This document shows positions 1 to 11,700 of a stretch of DNA of 64,000 nucleotides, in pieces. The number at the start of each line of letters is the position of its first letter. The first letter of the stretch is position 1. The position numbers and the translations under genes are program-made. Below the pieces are notes generated by a model. That model saw only the letters and a list, made by a program, of their open reading frames with translations. It was not told the origin of the DNA and ran no database searches. Where the stretch lies: contig JAKTNV010000007.1 in NCBI GenBank assembly GCA_022747635.1, forward strand, positions 3,979,905 to 4,043,904, given 5' to 3'. Origin of the DNA: Hetaerina americana (Eukaryota > Arthropoda > Insecta > Odonata > Calopterygidae).

Positions 1-1134
1 TCTGCACTCCTGCCAAAGCAGACGAGACGCGGAAGGCCCTGCACCCCGATGGCGACCCATTCACACAACGGGTGATTATCAACAGGGGTTCGGAAATCCA
101 TCGGCCAGGCCTGCAAGGGCCTTCCTGGGGAGTGGGCCAGACGGGAAGGGGCCTGCCGCCCCTGCCCCCCTGGGGCACCCCCATGGCCAAAGAGACCTTC
201 GCGACCAACTACTGTCCGTATGCGTACGCGCCGACGAGGTTCCCTTTCATTCCAGGCCAATGAAAATAAAGCCGCAGCGCGGAATTTACATGCCTCGGCT
301 TTCTCATCTGTACGGGTGCAGTTTAAAAAGCACGGCCAAGGGGGTGGGAGGTAGGGGGGGGGGTTGAGAAAGCAAATTTCGCAAGGTGGATTAGGTTAGG
401 GTAATGCGAGGGGGAGGGGATGGGTTGATTCGTGGAGAGGGGCGGGAGGGGACGTAATTATTGTGCCACACGGACGCGCAATTCATTCGATTCATTTATT
501 CCGCCGGAGCAGAGAGAGAGAGAGAGAGCAAATATTTGAGAGAGAGAGGGGGCTATGGAGCAGTCGGCTGACGCGCACCGCAGATGCCATTACGCGTCGG
601 GTCCGAATAGTTTTGGGATATTGCGGATTATCCACTTCGCCAAGCGCCGGGGGTTGATTATTCCCATCCCTGCCCGCTTCACGCCCCCGGGGGCTCAAAT
701 CACAGCTACCACCGGGAACACGGGTACATATTCCAAGGACACGTCTTTGCACTGGGTTGAAAACGCTCGGCAGCAGATTTCGCCCCGTTTGCATTTATGT
801 GTCAGACACCAGAAGCGGTGAGGCTGTGGAGGCGGAGTTCTTCTCCTCTCTGAAAGATCGGAGAGAAGCATGCGGGTCCACAGCCGAAAGATATTCACTC
901 ATTTGTGCAACAATGTTAGGCCCACACTCTTGATCCGATTTTTACACACATAAAAAGATCACTCACACGTTATTTCTTGATCTTTTGGACGGAATCCTGC
1001 TCCGTCTTCATCGGAAGATAAAGAAGTAATGACTGCTGGAATAGGTACTATATTTTCTAATTATTTTCTATATTTATTGTATGTTGCTGTCCAATCTATT
1101 ATTCGGGGCTTCCGTGTTACGTCGACGAAATCAT
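1..1134. other. No gene recognised; GC-rich start and purine tract
   Basis: No coding region is convincing here. Short open frames overlap on both strands without recognisable domains. The first ~850 bases are GC-rich with G-runs near 350-420, and a (GA)n purine tract lies around 510-548. From about 900 the composition turns AT-rich. Confidence 0.5.
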
Positions 1135-1268
<134 letters not shown>

Positions 1269-1289
1269 TAGTCTGCTCAATAAATAAAC

Positions 1290-2134
1290 GAACTGGTGTA
1301 ATCTGGCGGCCATGACGCGGACTATAGCCCCGCCCACTCGCGGCGCTAGTTGCCTGAGACCCAATGAACCATCTGCGCTTGGCGGATCGTCGAGCTGTGC
1401 GTATAGTGCCAGCTGTGTTAGTTTTTGTTGTCCCTGTTTTTACTGTTTGTTGAAAATGGAAATTAACGAAATCACGGAGCAAAGATTCAACATCAACTTT
1501 TTTATTAAACTGCTGTAAAAGTTATCAAGAAATTACTGAAATGTTGAGAGCTGTTTACAGTGATAATGCCCTGAAGAAAACATCGGTTTTCAAGTGGATT
1601 AAGCGTTTTAAAAAGACGGCCGACAGCACGCCACGGATGATGAAAGGCCGGGACGACCTTCAATGACCTGCGATGACGCTGACAACGTTGATCTTGTGCG
1701 TTCCCTTGGCCTTCTTGCCGATCCTCGAAATACTGTCCGAGTGATAGAAGCTGATGAACTGAATTTAAGAAAATCAGCAACAGTGCACACTATTTCAACC
1801 GAACATGGTGGGTGGATCCTTCACCATGGCAATGCACCTGCACGTCCAGCATTGATTTCTCGCCGGTTCCTGGCTAAAACTACAATCATTTACGTTGATC
1901 ATCCTCCTTACTCGCCAGATCTCACCCCCTGCGACCTTTTGTCTATTGCCAAAATGAAAAAATGTGATGTGGGGACATTACTGGGAAGATGTGCACTCAA
2001 TAGAGCAAGAAACGACGAGGAAACTAAAAAGCCTAAATTCCGAGGACTTCCAAGAGTGCTTTAAACAGTGGAAAAGAAGATGAAATAAGGTCATAGCAAC
2101 GAATGGACACTACCTTTGAAGGGGACAAAAACGA
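1290..2134 (+). mobile_element. Mariner transposon relic 1, internally deleted
   Basis: A decayed mariner-type DNA transposon. A start near 1456 opens a frame related to the mariner N-terminal helix-turn-helix, which soon breaks by frameshift; the words KKTSVFKWIKRFK near 1575-1612 and a displaced GRPSM match the linker of the family. From 1663 a second frame carries the C-terminal catalytic region: WILHHGNAPARP, where the second catalytic Asp is replaced by Gly, then PPYSPDLTPCDL, matching the D34D half. The block that normally holds the first catalytic Asp (GDETW) is absent: the frame jumps from the second helix-turn-helix region to WILHH. A mariner-like C-terminal end continues to about 2130, broken by stops. 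No terminal inverted repeats were found; the 3' end is cut by RTE sequence. Certainly inactive. Confidence 0.85.
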
Positions 2135-2180
2135 TGTCCATCCAAAAACCTACCTTAACCGGTAGATTACCTAATAATAA
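2135..2180 (+). mobile_element. RTE LINE 3'-terminal fragment
   Basis: About 45 bases match the 3' end of the full-length RTE element at 25045-25082 (AACCTACCTTAACCGGTAG core) and end in an AATAAT tail. It is immediately followed by the 5' end of another RTE copy, so two RTE sequences sit tail to head. Confidence 0.8.
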
Positions 2181-2920
2181 TCTCCCCGGACTACAACCTT
2201 GACGTGGTGGAAGGGCTTGTGCGGTCCGATGACCCCTAGAGCTGTGCTGGCGGGAGTAATAATAATTGCTCCTGGTAGGGTCACCCAGATAGGTCGAAGG
2301 TAAGGAGCCAGACGAAAGGCAGTCCACGCAGCGTCTGTTCCTCAGTGAGGCGGCTGCAATGGCGTCTGACCCCAGTGGGGCGGCCAGTAAGTGATGTTGT
2401 CACATTAAAAACACTATTGATTAAGGCAACGGGAAACCACCTCAATTATCATTCCCAAGATTAACATGATGGGCAATATAGAGATTTTGAGTCCTGGCTA
2501 CCACGGGGCTCGGCCCAATTGTCCGTGTGTCGTGTCCGGCAGCGGGGGAGGCAAGGCTTCCGCGGTCGTCATCCCACGAAACCCTTGCAAGGGAAAACCA
2601 GCAGCAGCAGGACAGAAGACGCAGGAGAAGAAGACAAAATTAGTTAGAATAGGAATGTGAAATGTTGGGACAATGATGAGGACAGGGAAATTGGAGAATG
2701 TTAAGCGAGAGATGGAAAAGGGAAATATCGATATTTTAGGTCTATGCGAGGTGAGATGGAAGGATAACGGGGATTACTGGGGTGATAAGTATAGAATAAT
2801 ATACAGCGACAGGGACGAGAGGCAACGAGGGTTTTGCCATAATGATAAATAAAGAGGTAGGAGAACGCGTAGCCAACATAGAACAAGCAACGGATGGAAT
2901 AATACTCGTTGAGATAAAAG
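2181..2920 (+). mobile_element. RTE LINE 5' portion (5'UTR and start of endonuclease)
   Basis: Starts with the same 5' end (CTCCCCGGACTACAACC) as the intact element at 21721 and follows it through the 5'UTR. From about 2469 it codes for the N-terminus and the beginning of the apurinic-type endonuclease (about residues 1-150 of the intact protein). An in-frame stop replaces the Trp of the TWNVRTM motif near 2657-2660 and frameshifts follow near 2830. It ends abruptly at 2920, where RTE sequence of the opposite strand begins. Non-functional. Confidence 0.88.
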
Positions 2921-3345
2921 AATGTTCCAGGGTTTCCCTGTCATTTTCCTATTAACAGTCCCATTGACTTTTTTTGGGGCTTTCGATATCCCTTTTTTGA
3001 TATGTTTCCACTTCATCCCGATAGTACTCGGTGTTTTCCCTCACTTTCATTGCAGATAATGCTTCTATATTCCATTTGCTAACCCACCGCCCCGCCCCGG
3101 CCTTGTCTTTTTGAATCCGTCGCTACACTTCATGATTACTAAATTTTGATCATAGTTCGCATTCGCTCCGGAGAAATTGGGCGAATATACCACGCTGTTC
3201 CTGAATCTGTGCTTATACCAGAATATAATATAACTTATCCCTCTCTGAGTCACCTTTCATTTTCCGTGCGCCTTTTGTGGTGTCTAAAACAAGGGTTGGT
3301 GATGATTTACTTCCGCCTGCTGCAGAGATCAATGGCTTTCTTCTC
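2921..3345 (-). mobile_element. RTE LINE middle fragment, inverted
   Basis: Reverse-strand frames here match RTE residues from about 225 to 377: the end of the endonuclease (a degraded form of the RHRFRNSV and DSDHN motifs, now YDQN, so the catalytic Asp-His pair is lost) and the following linker (IKKGISKA, GKPWN). The fragment lies head to head with the forward 5' portion, meeting at 2920/2921. Frameshifts and stops are frequent. Either a rearranged single copy or two copies joined by recombination. Confidence 0.8.
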
Positions 3346-3464
3346 GCATTAATTGAGTACATACCTTTCTGAACCACGTAGTGATACTGGATATGAGTAG
3401 TAGTAGTATTTAGGGGAGGCGACCGACAGCTGAGGTCATTTGCGCCATTAGGGATTGACAAGAA

Positions 3465-3682
3465 AGGATGAAGGGTGGAGAGAAACCCGGCGTCGGCATT
3501 AGCCTACTCTTATCGAAAGGCGCTAAGGGGTCCGCAACGTCCCATCCGACGGACGGAGTACTCACTTACGAAGCACCACGAGTAGGGATGGAGATACCAC
3601 TGAAAAATATTCAACACCGCCGGGATTTCAACCCGGGCCCTCAGGGTGAGAAGCCAGTACGATAGCCACCGCAAAATCTCGA
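3465..3682 (-). repeat. SINE family D, copy 1 (tRNA-like head)
   Basis: On the reverse strand a box-B-like GGTTGAAATCC (3623-3633) sits in a tRNA-like head, followed by a body and a conserved core near 3515-3560 reading CCGTCGGATGGGACGTT and GCGGACCCCTTAGCGCC. The same core occurs in the copy at 38770-38975, which supports a dispersed SINE rather than chance. Box A is degenerate. Confidence 0.72.
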
Positions 3683-3860
3683 TCCCCTGGTTAGGAGGAA
3701 AAGGTATAGGAACACATATAGTATAAAGGACGAACACAGGAGGGTTGGGGAAGGCGGAATCGAGCTGATGACAAGTGCATAAATATATCCATGACTGGGA
3801 ATTGAACCACGGATATTTTGACTCGACCTTTCATTTGAGCTATCGAGGAAAAAAATGAAC
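3683..3860 (-). repeat. SINE family A, copy 1 (tRNA-like head plus tail)
   Basis: Reverse-strand box B GGTTCAATTCC (3798-3808) in a tRNA-like head, followed by the family tail CTCGATTCCGCCTTCCCC and a pyrimidine-rich stretch with GTGTTCGTCCTTTA. The same head-tail order is present at 8695-8885, 12697-12858 and 28130-28243. Its 3' end abuts the 5' end of the family D copy. Confidence 0.78.
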
Positions 3861-6800
3861 GGGGAGACTTCATTGCGATTGAAAAAAGTCTGAGATTATT
3901 TTGATTGAATGCTAGAACGCTTTATTAGCCCAAGATAGAATTTTTTTGATAAACAAACATATTGGAAGATATTTGGATTTTTCTTGAAGAAAAAGTCACT
4001 ATTCACAAATATGCTTGGCATGGCGAATTTCCTTTTTGCCTTTCCTTTGTTCTCCGTTGAATATACGTATTTCCTTAAAATGATCAAATTAATGTCTCAA
4101 CAAAAGTTTTTAAATGCAAATTTTTGTGTCGAAATAATATACGTATTTCTTGTTTTTGATACCACTAATCAATATTTGATCGGACCTTACAAGTCGTCAT
4201 CTATTGCCACAAGTTGAGCATGCTCGAGCCAGGAGGGCAAGAGTTTTCTATTAGCATGAAGAAACTATCAATGTATCGGCAATAAGTTTTCATCCATTGG
4301 TCGGATTTTACGCAATTTTTAAACATTATTCGCCAATATACCCTAGTAACCAGGAATGATGCATGGCTCGCAATTCAGGAATTTCTACTCTTTAGGCAGA
4401 AAGCAAGGATGCCTACAAAATATTTGACATATTGTAATGCGAAACTTGATAAACTTCGCGAGTAATGGAGGAAACTACAAAAAAATACAGTCAGAGGCGT
4501 AAGTCAAGCTCAAAGTAAGAAAATGGAAGCTTTTACGTCAAGCCTTGATGACCTGTTTAATATTGCACACCATGACGCCCTAAAGAAAACAAATGAAGAA
4601 GGAAGGAAAGGCTTGGTTCCTTCAGAGAAGAAAGGGACGACGCGCATTGGGGGAGGAGTCGACCCATAATTCCAAACGAGCAGAAGATCGAAAAGTGTGC
4701 GTAGAGAAAAGCAGCTGAAACGGTCAGGCTCGTAATATCAATACTGAAAAGGAAGTTTAGATTTTAGTTTAAATGCATTAGGATATTTGCCTTTTTTTAG
4801 AAGACAAAGGTGTGGAAATGTAGTTTTTAAAACCAAGCAATGCCTCAGAAGAAGAGGGATTACATCAAATCCAGGGCATATAAGAGAAGGATGAGTAAGT
4901 TTTAACGCCTTTGACGTTTATTTTCTTCAAAACGTTCAACATTTCAACTCATTTCTTACCATTAGATCCGGATATTTGGAAGGGAGATGTGATATTTTCA
5001 AATGTGCTGGGATCTGTCGAACGTTTCAGGGCATTAAACCGCGCAGTCCACAAGGGTGTCAAATCGATTCCAGACGAGGGGGGAAGGGAATCAAAAATGG
5101 TGACAGAAGCAGTGCTTTGCAAGTAGTTGGCGGACGTCGGAAGTCACGCCCGGACACGTCGACATCTGCCCTCTCTGCCGATTGACCCGGGTGATCTATT
5201 CCGACAATTTTACCGACCAATTCGATGCACCATTTCATGACTGTGGAAATCTAGAAAAACCTATTCATATTTTACCACTCAAATTAATTATGAATATATG
5301 TGCATGGAAACAAATAATTTTGTTACAATTAAGAATGGATTGGTAGGCCATCTGTCGTTTCCCTATTGGGCATGCCCGAAATTAAATAGTTCTCTCATTT
5401 GAGAAAATTTACTCGAAAAATCTTCCTCATCACTTCTCCAGAAATTGAAATGCACCAATAACTGATACCTCTCGTCCCTTTCGCTGCGATGACACAATGG
5501 CTGAAGTTCTCATTGCGAATGAGGGACACCGCGAAGCCAAGCGTTGAAAAGATTTCTTTTTTCATTCGTGGCTTCTGCTGCGTCTTCCTCGAATGCGAGA
5601 TAGAGAGAACAGCCGGGCAGCAAAGATAAACATTCTCGAAATAAATCACACGCCTCTCCGAAGGCCAGAAGACGGTATCCAGGACGGTCCAAAGGAAGTC
5701 GTTCATTGGTGACCGGCTTATGCGGAAAGGATAGATAAGTAGATATACATATACGAATGAGAAACCGTTTTCCGTCGTGCGATGGTGGTGCGCGAAAGAC
5801 ACCATTTACATTTCGGTTGGGATATGACTATAGGTGCAAACCTTGCCCCTTTTTCACAGGTTACCTTGCTTATGGAATTAGTTTAACTTTGGTGGCTCAA
5901 ATATTATATTTTTATAACTTCAGCAGAATGAAGTCCGCACTATCGGCAGGGGCCGTCCAATGAGGATGCTGGAGGAATGCCGACGTCAGCGGGAAGGAGG
6001 GGGCAAGAATCATTCGAACAAGCACTTCTGTAATCATTCCTAAGTTAACTCTCGACGCCACGTTTGGTTATTCTAAAGGCAGGTTCTCAAACGTTTGTGG
6101 CGCTGCTGACACACCAACATCGTTCTGTTCCGGGACCTCTGGAAATTAAGTATTTACTTCCTCCATGAAAACAAAACAATCATATTAATGTATATAAAAG
6201 TCAAGTAACAAAATCTAAGTAGCCTGATTTTTATTTCATATCGTCTCTAGTAAAAATTCAGAAATAAAAAATTACTCGACAAATTTGATTTCTCAATATA
6301 AAATTAAAACTAATATGATAGAGGTCACTTTAAATAATATGTAATGTAAAAAATAAAAATGTAACTACGATAATAATTTCATCCATTGATCCATAAACAT
6401 CCCAATATTTATCCAGATCAAAATGAAATAAGTGCTAAAATTTAAATATAGTATATCGACACAAAATTTGAGCTTCGTGTTATGTGGCAATACTTAATAA
6501 TTTGCGGAAAATATTTAGAATGATAAAATCTGGAAAAGGCTCAATTACTGGAAAATTATTTTTCAACATTACTTGAACTTCGGCCAATAGCTTGTTAATG
6601 GAATTATTTTGGAGAGTGAAATATTAACCCAATACCCATAAAGCTCACCATAGTATATCATTATGGATTGAAAATCACAATATTTCAGTCCTTCCCTTCC
6701 ACATAAATGAATTTGGAGTTCTACTTGAAGTCCAAGAAATATCCCACAATGCGCATCTTTTTTAACGTTAACCTATATATAATATCATAAGAGTTAAAAA

Positions 6801-8159
6801 TATGAAATGGCTAGAATGCATAGGTCGACATAATTTAGAAAATCAAATATATTACATCTGTTTTGATATACTTTACACTTCTTACCACTGGACGATCAAG
6901 CACTAAATGTCGATCTCACTTGGGTTACTTTTATTGGGTGCAACAGAATCTGACTGTGTAAAAATACGCGCGTGGCGATGATTATGTCTGGGTTATGTCG
7001 CCTATCCTTTCTTTTTGTAATCGATGTTTACATATTAATGCTAATTACATCCAACTTACAGCAATCAGTGGGTGTCTCCAACAGTTATTGCAATAAAATT
7101 GGTTTATTTTGTATCTATTCGGATTAATCTGAAGGAATTCCATTAGTTGAGCCATAATTTTATTTATCTTGTTCACACTTATTTTTAATTACTCATTTAC
7201 GTAAAATGAAAACTTTTCGCCGGGTTTGAAGAGATTATCATGACTACTTTTTGTTCGAACTGCAGAAACATGTCACATTCTCTAGGATTCCCTTCCAGAA
7301 AATATATTTTCTATATTTTACACGCATGATTTATCCCTTAACATTTATATAATTACTATTCGGCAAGGTAAGATTTTAAAAAATAATTTGAGACTGCTGG
7401 TGCGTCACTGTTTCAAAAACGAAATAACGATTCAAACTTTTGCTCAGGATATTATAGGATTCCAATTTTTTCCTTTGTAACTTTCAAGGGTTCAGCAGCG
7501 CATTGCGCTTATCATATTCACCTTGCTATTAAAATATATTTGGAAAAGGATACCTTGTAGGGAAACCTTATTCATTTTAGACGTTTTAAATCGTGCGCTT
7601 TGGAAATATAATTGGTATTGTACGAGTACTTGCGGGAACTATAAAATCCCTGGCTTAGATGCCATTCAGTCGCAATGCTTTCCTATTTGTCACGATCCTA
7701 TTATTTTACAATCATGATTAATTTTCTTAAGAAGTTTTACGCCAAGTGACCTCGTGCGTGGTTATTACTTTATGCTACTCTTAAATCAAATCATCTTCGC
7801 ACTGAAAGCTTTTCTCGCATGCTATCATGGGTGTGCATAACTTCCGGACCGACTTCCTTCATTTGAATTGCTACCATTGGCTTGCTTTTTGAGTACCTTT
7901 GAAAATAAAGGCATAATATCATAACATATTTCACGGCATTCACATAAATAACAATCAAAATACATAAATAATCAAATAAATAATTCAATTGAAAACAATG
8001 AGAGTAAGAGAAATGTATGAATAATTTTGAGCATTCATGTTCTCCGTACCCATAGTGAAAACGTTCAAATTGAATATTTACGGAAGGATTTTTCAAGAGT
8101 CCTTCAACATATCCAAGTGGGCGCTGTACTCTCGTCTCTGCCCTTGAATAGGTAAGGGA
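3861..8159. other. AT-rich DNA without a recognisable gene
   Basis: About 4.3 kb of AT-rich sequence. Apart from the decayed protein relic at 4400-4671, open frames are short and without domains. The stretch 5400-5800 has a 136-codon reverse-strand frame with no recognisable motif. 6150-7780 is especially AT-rich with no repeat that I can identify. Confidence 0.5.
4400..4671 (+). pseudogene. Decayed protein relic of unknown function, Lys/Glu-rich
   Basis: One forward frame stays open from 4400 to the stop at about 4670 except for one in-frame TAA after KLDKLRE (about 4463). It reads PTKYLTYCNAKLDKLRE, then WRKLQKNTVRG, LDDLFNIAHHDALK and finally RKKGT-type residues before GGVD. From memory this pattern (charged helix, L-D-L-F-x-IA-H-x-DAL, then RKKGR-x-GGVD) resembles the N-terminal part of a family of uncharacterised arthropod proteins usually annotated as LOC genes, possibly of transposon origin. 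I cannot name a function. The single stop and lack of start codon suggest a relic or a partial exon. Confidence 0.35.
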
Positions 8160-8345
8160 GAGGGGGGAGGGAGCAGAGGCTCTCCTCATGATCACCGACT
8201 TGCACTTGTTTTCCGGGGCTCTTAAGTGGATGATTTACCGCCCTTCCCTCGCCCTATAAACACCCTTCCTCTCCATAATCTCTTACCTTTCCACATGGCG
8301 GTTGCACTCCCTGCCATACACTATTTTGGTAGACAGGAGGATATT
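8160..8345 (+). repeat. Dispersed repeat F, copy 1
   Basis: Shares the words GTTGCACTCCCTGCCATACAC and CTCTTAAGTGGAT with 52225-52370, although in a different order, plus C/T-rich filler. Function and boundaries are unclear; it could be a SINE tail or a fragment of a larger element. Confidence 0.4.
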
Positions 8346-8359
8346 TGACGGGAAATGGC

Positions 8360-8885
8360 ATTCGGGAGCTGTTTTTTACGCTTGGAATCTGCTCGATTCC
8401 ACCTTCCCCACCATTCCTGTGTTCTTCTTTTCTATGTGTGCCTATCCCTTTTCCTTATATATACAATCATGTAAATGAATACATTGTTCGCCGAGTGGCT
8501 CGTCTCTTTCTTCAGACCAAGCGTGCCACGAAACGCACTGTTGCTATCCTTTATGAGATTGTATGATTGCTTTACCTACTATCTTTTCCTCTTGTGTCCT
8601 TGTCCATTTCTGGTGAGTGAAATGGCTCCCTAACGCCATCTTCTGGCCAAAGAATCAGGGCTTCTGGTTCAATAACCCCCCCGCAGATTTCAGAGTGCAT
8701 TACGTTTCATCGCTAGCTCAAGTGGCTAGAGTATCGGCCCGGCGAGTCGAAAGATCTGTGGTTCAAGTCCCGGTCAAGGAAACTTTTTTACGCTTGTGAT
8801 ATGCTCGATTCCACCTTCCCCGCCACTCCTGTGCTCGTCCTTTCTTTGTGTTCCTGTATCTTTTCCTAATATCTATTTCCATTTA
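8360..8885 (+). repeat. SINE family A, copy 2: tail-spacer-head-tail tandem
   Basis: A tRNA-like head with a good box A TAGCTCAAGTGG (8714-8725) and box B GGTTCAAGTCC (8760-8770) is flanked on both sides by the same tail: GCTCGATTCCACCTTCCCC begins at 8391 and again at 8803, a period of about 412 bases. The spacer between tail and head (8500-8690) contains GTGCCACGAAACGCACTGTT and GGCCAAAGAATCA, which recur at 27935-28075. The unit therefore repeats in tandem, with RNA polymerase III type internal promoter signals. No poly(A). Confidence 0.78.
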
Positions 8886-9480
8886 ATTAAATATTTTTTC
8901 GCCTGGTGGCGGTAAATGCATATATATAATACCATTATTGGAGCAGCAAGGTTTCCCAGCCCCTAGAAAAATCTCCAAGGGCGGTGCTGTTCTGGGAGCA
9001 AATCTCCGCTCTCTGGAACATGATGCTCGCCGGTGGCCCTCAGCGCGAGGCAAGTATCGGGCACCGCGCATTAATCACGCCTCGGACACACACGCCCCGT
9101 CACTGTCGACGACACCTATTTATCATCGCGATCCGCCGTCACGGCGACGACCCCCCCTTCCCCGCCGGCCAAGTGACCGCTCCCCTGGTTTCTTCATCGA
9201 CGAGGGGGAGGCGTGTCGCCGACAACTCCATTAGCCAAGTCGCCCGCTCGGGGGCGCAGCTGCACGGAGGCATGTTCGGCGAGGACCCAGGCGCGTCACC
9301 CACACGCGCCTGGGTGGACTGCGGCCACGATCCGCCGGACGCCCAGAAGAGTGTGCTTTCGAGCCATCGGCGATCGCGCGGGTCAACCATTCCTCTGGCC
9401 GTTATCATCAAGACCAAATAAATACAATCGAAAGAGTTAATAACGCCAATTACAATATCAGTGTTTCGCGTCATTCTGCG
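8886..9480. other. GC-rich, CpG-containing patch
   Basis: Bases ~8960-9400 are clearly richer in GC and CpG than the surroundings. Overlapping open frames on both strands up to 145 codons follow from the composition; none has a recognisable domain. An island next to an unseen gene is possible but unsupported. Confidence 0.35.
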
Positions 9481-11484
9481 AAACACTTTCCACCAGTATT
9501 CAAGGGCTGTTAATATTTATCAGTGTCCTCAATCAACTGGAACCCGGTGCACCTCGGGGAACCGTGCCCAGGCAGGAGTAAAAGACATTGACCGGAGAAA
9601 AAATGAAATTATTTAATAATTTCATACCCCTGAATTATAATTTTGTTGAAATACTTTTAAGTGTAAAGAGGCATGCGCGTATCAAGGACAGTCTTGCCGA
9701 TTCGAATGGGTGGTATAGAAGATATGTAAGAAATAACTAAAAATGTTTCTCATAATTGTGGACGAAGATAAAAGATGAAAAACTTAAATGAATCTTCAGC
9801 GACTATTATTCAGCGAAACATTTTTGCGAAATCAGGCAATTATCGAAAGAAAAGAATGTGAAGCTTCATCAACTGGTTCCAAAGGTCAAGTAACATGTCT
9901 ATTATGCATGCATTGCATATCTTAAACGTAAAACGAGCCCCTGATTCGAGGGTGTCGAGCGTTTAGAAACATTCAATGTCAGTTTCATTTGTCTGTCCAT
10001 AGTTTTAGAAGGCCCACAATTCTTTGTAGTGTCAATTAGGGAGACGCCCAAGCAAGCGTTGAGGGAAAAGCAGCCGAAAGATATCCTAGCGAATTCCTAA
10101 GCTCTTTAACTGAACAAATATGGTGCCAATCATTTCAACTAATTTCATCTATTAAACTAAGTAATGGTTTAAAAAAAAAGAATGCACGAATTAATGATGG
10201 GCAACCATCTCTTGAGTATGTTCAGTTTCCCGGAATTTCCAATGAACGCACGATGAATGCCTCTCTTTGGGCAATGAATTGCTATTCCTTGCCCAATGAA
10301 TTGCGCATTGCAAAGAAAGCATGGCGATAAATGAAGGGGGCAATGCATTTCTACTTAATTTCTCGCTTTTTATGCAACTTCTACGTATTCTGAATTTCTC
10401 GGCCCGCGTGATCAAAGAATAGTCGCAGGGTTCCGCCTCTGCACTGAACGAACGACCACTGGACGGACGTTCGGGGAAGCGATTGACCAGACCAAGTGAC
10501 CCGCCGCAGTTGGCTCCTCGCGGGACACGGGCTGCCCCCCCCCCTCCCCCAACGGCACCCCCGCACACACGTCCGTGCCCGTGCATACACGTAGCGATGC
10601 CGCCCACCTATGGCCCTCCATGGTGTACGACTAAACTACTCGAGACGAGATAAACATTCCGTATGGGGCGGGGGAGGGAGGGAGGGAGGGCGGGGGCGAG
10701 AGTGTTCTGACGAGATTGCCCGCTCAACGCAAACAGGCGTGCGCAGAATGCTGATGACGCCGACTCGGCCGCCCGAACAATTGCCGACGATTCGGACCCG
10801 AGGACGAATGTTTTGGGCCAAACGTGGGGCGGATCGCCCTCCGAGGCGTCACCTCCTGCCCTGAGGTCGCGACAATCGGGGCCTTCGGGTGGGGCTGTCC
10901 AGTCGAAACACGTCATCCGGCCGTCGGTCGTCGCGGGGTGGGCTTGGGGTTCGAGCTGAATACAAGGAGATACATATTAATCAGAAATTATGTATGTTGT
11001 CAAAGGACTCATTTTTAATGCGTTTTTTTCTTTCGGGATTTATGACATGCAGGACAAAACGACCAAATGTGAATTTAAACGGGATGTGGCGTAATAGTAC
11101 CATGAACAATTGAACAATATTGCTTGGGTAGAAAATAATTGCAAGCGAACTAGATTTCAGCACTGCTGCATCACCTCCAGGTGGCGCCTCGAGATAATCC
11201 GGAAGGAACTAACCACAGGTCGTTTTAAATTAATTCTAGCGACAAATGCAGTGAAGGACTATTCGAAACATACAGTTCGATTACAGCCTTTCTGCGTGAC
11301 CATCGAATTCTCAGGCATTGCGGTAGTCGGAATTCCGCGAATGAATCGAGGACGCATGTACAAGCCTGTGATGACAAAATGCAACCTCTTCCTTATTCTC
11401 TTGTCTCGGCTCACAATAAATCCAAGGCATCTATCTCAGCTACATCTGCAAAATACATATTTCGCAAGCGGCCGCAAGAGCACG
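9481..11484. other. No gene recognised; second GC-rich patch at 10480-10960
   Basis: AT-rich DNA to about 10400, then a GC-rich block with G- and C-runs (10535-10560, 10665-10700). Open frames of 60-138 codons overlap on both strands and show no motifs. From 10960 to 11480 nothing is recognisable. Confidence 0.45.
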
Positions 11485-11700
11485 TGGCGGGGAGTTTAAG
11501 GCCACCACCCATAGAAGAGGATGAAACCACAGGCAGAAACAAAATATCCATGCAACCCTACCCCCACAGAGAGAGAGGTATATATTCACGCAAAAACCTT
11601 CTCAACGCATTTGCATGCAAATACATCCAGCCATCCATCGACATTCACATGCAAATACAAATTTAGTGTATCCAATAACGTGGAAATTAGTATTAAAAAG
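11485..11700 (-). repeat. Dispersed repeat E, reverse copy
   Basis: A GTGGCGGGGAGT-like motif followed by a stretch with repeated CATGCAAATAC words is the reverse-strand version of the repeat at 16880-17200 and 34741-34992 (forward) and 35462-35660 (reverse). Diverged. Confidence 0.5.

Noticed and set aside
8695..8790. Functional tRNA gene
   Set aside because: A and B boxes are good, but I see no acceptor or anticodon stem pairing, and the sequence continues into a dispersed repeat tail.
8938..9486. Frames of 98-145 codons in the GC-rich patch
   Set aside because: Three overlapping phases are open on both strands because stops are rare in GC-rich DNA; no recognisable motifs.
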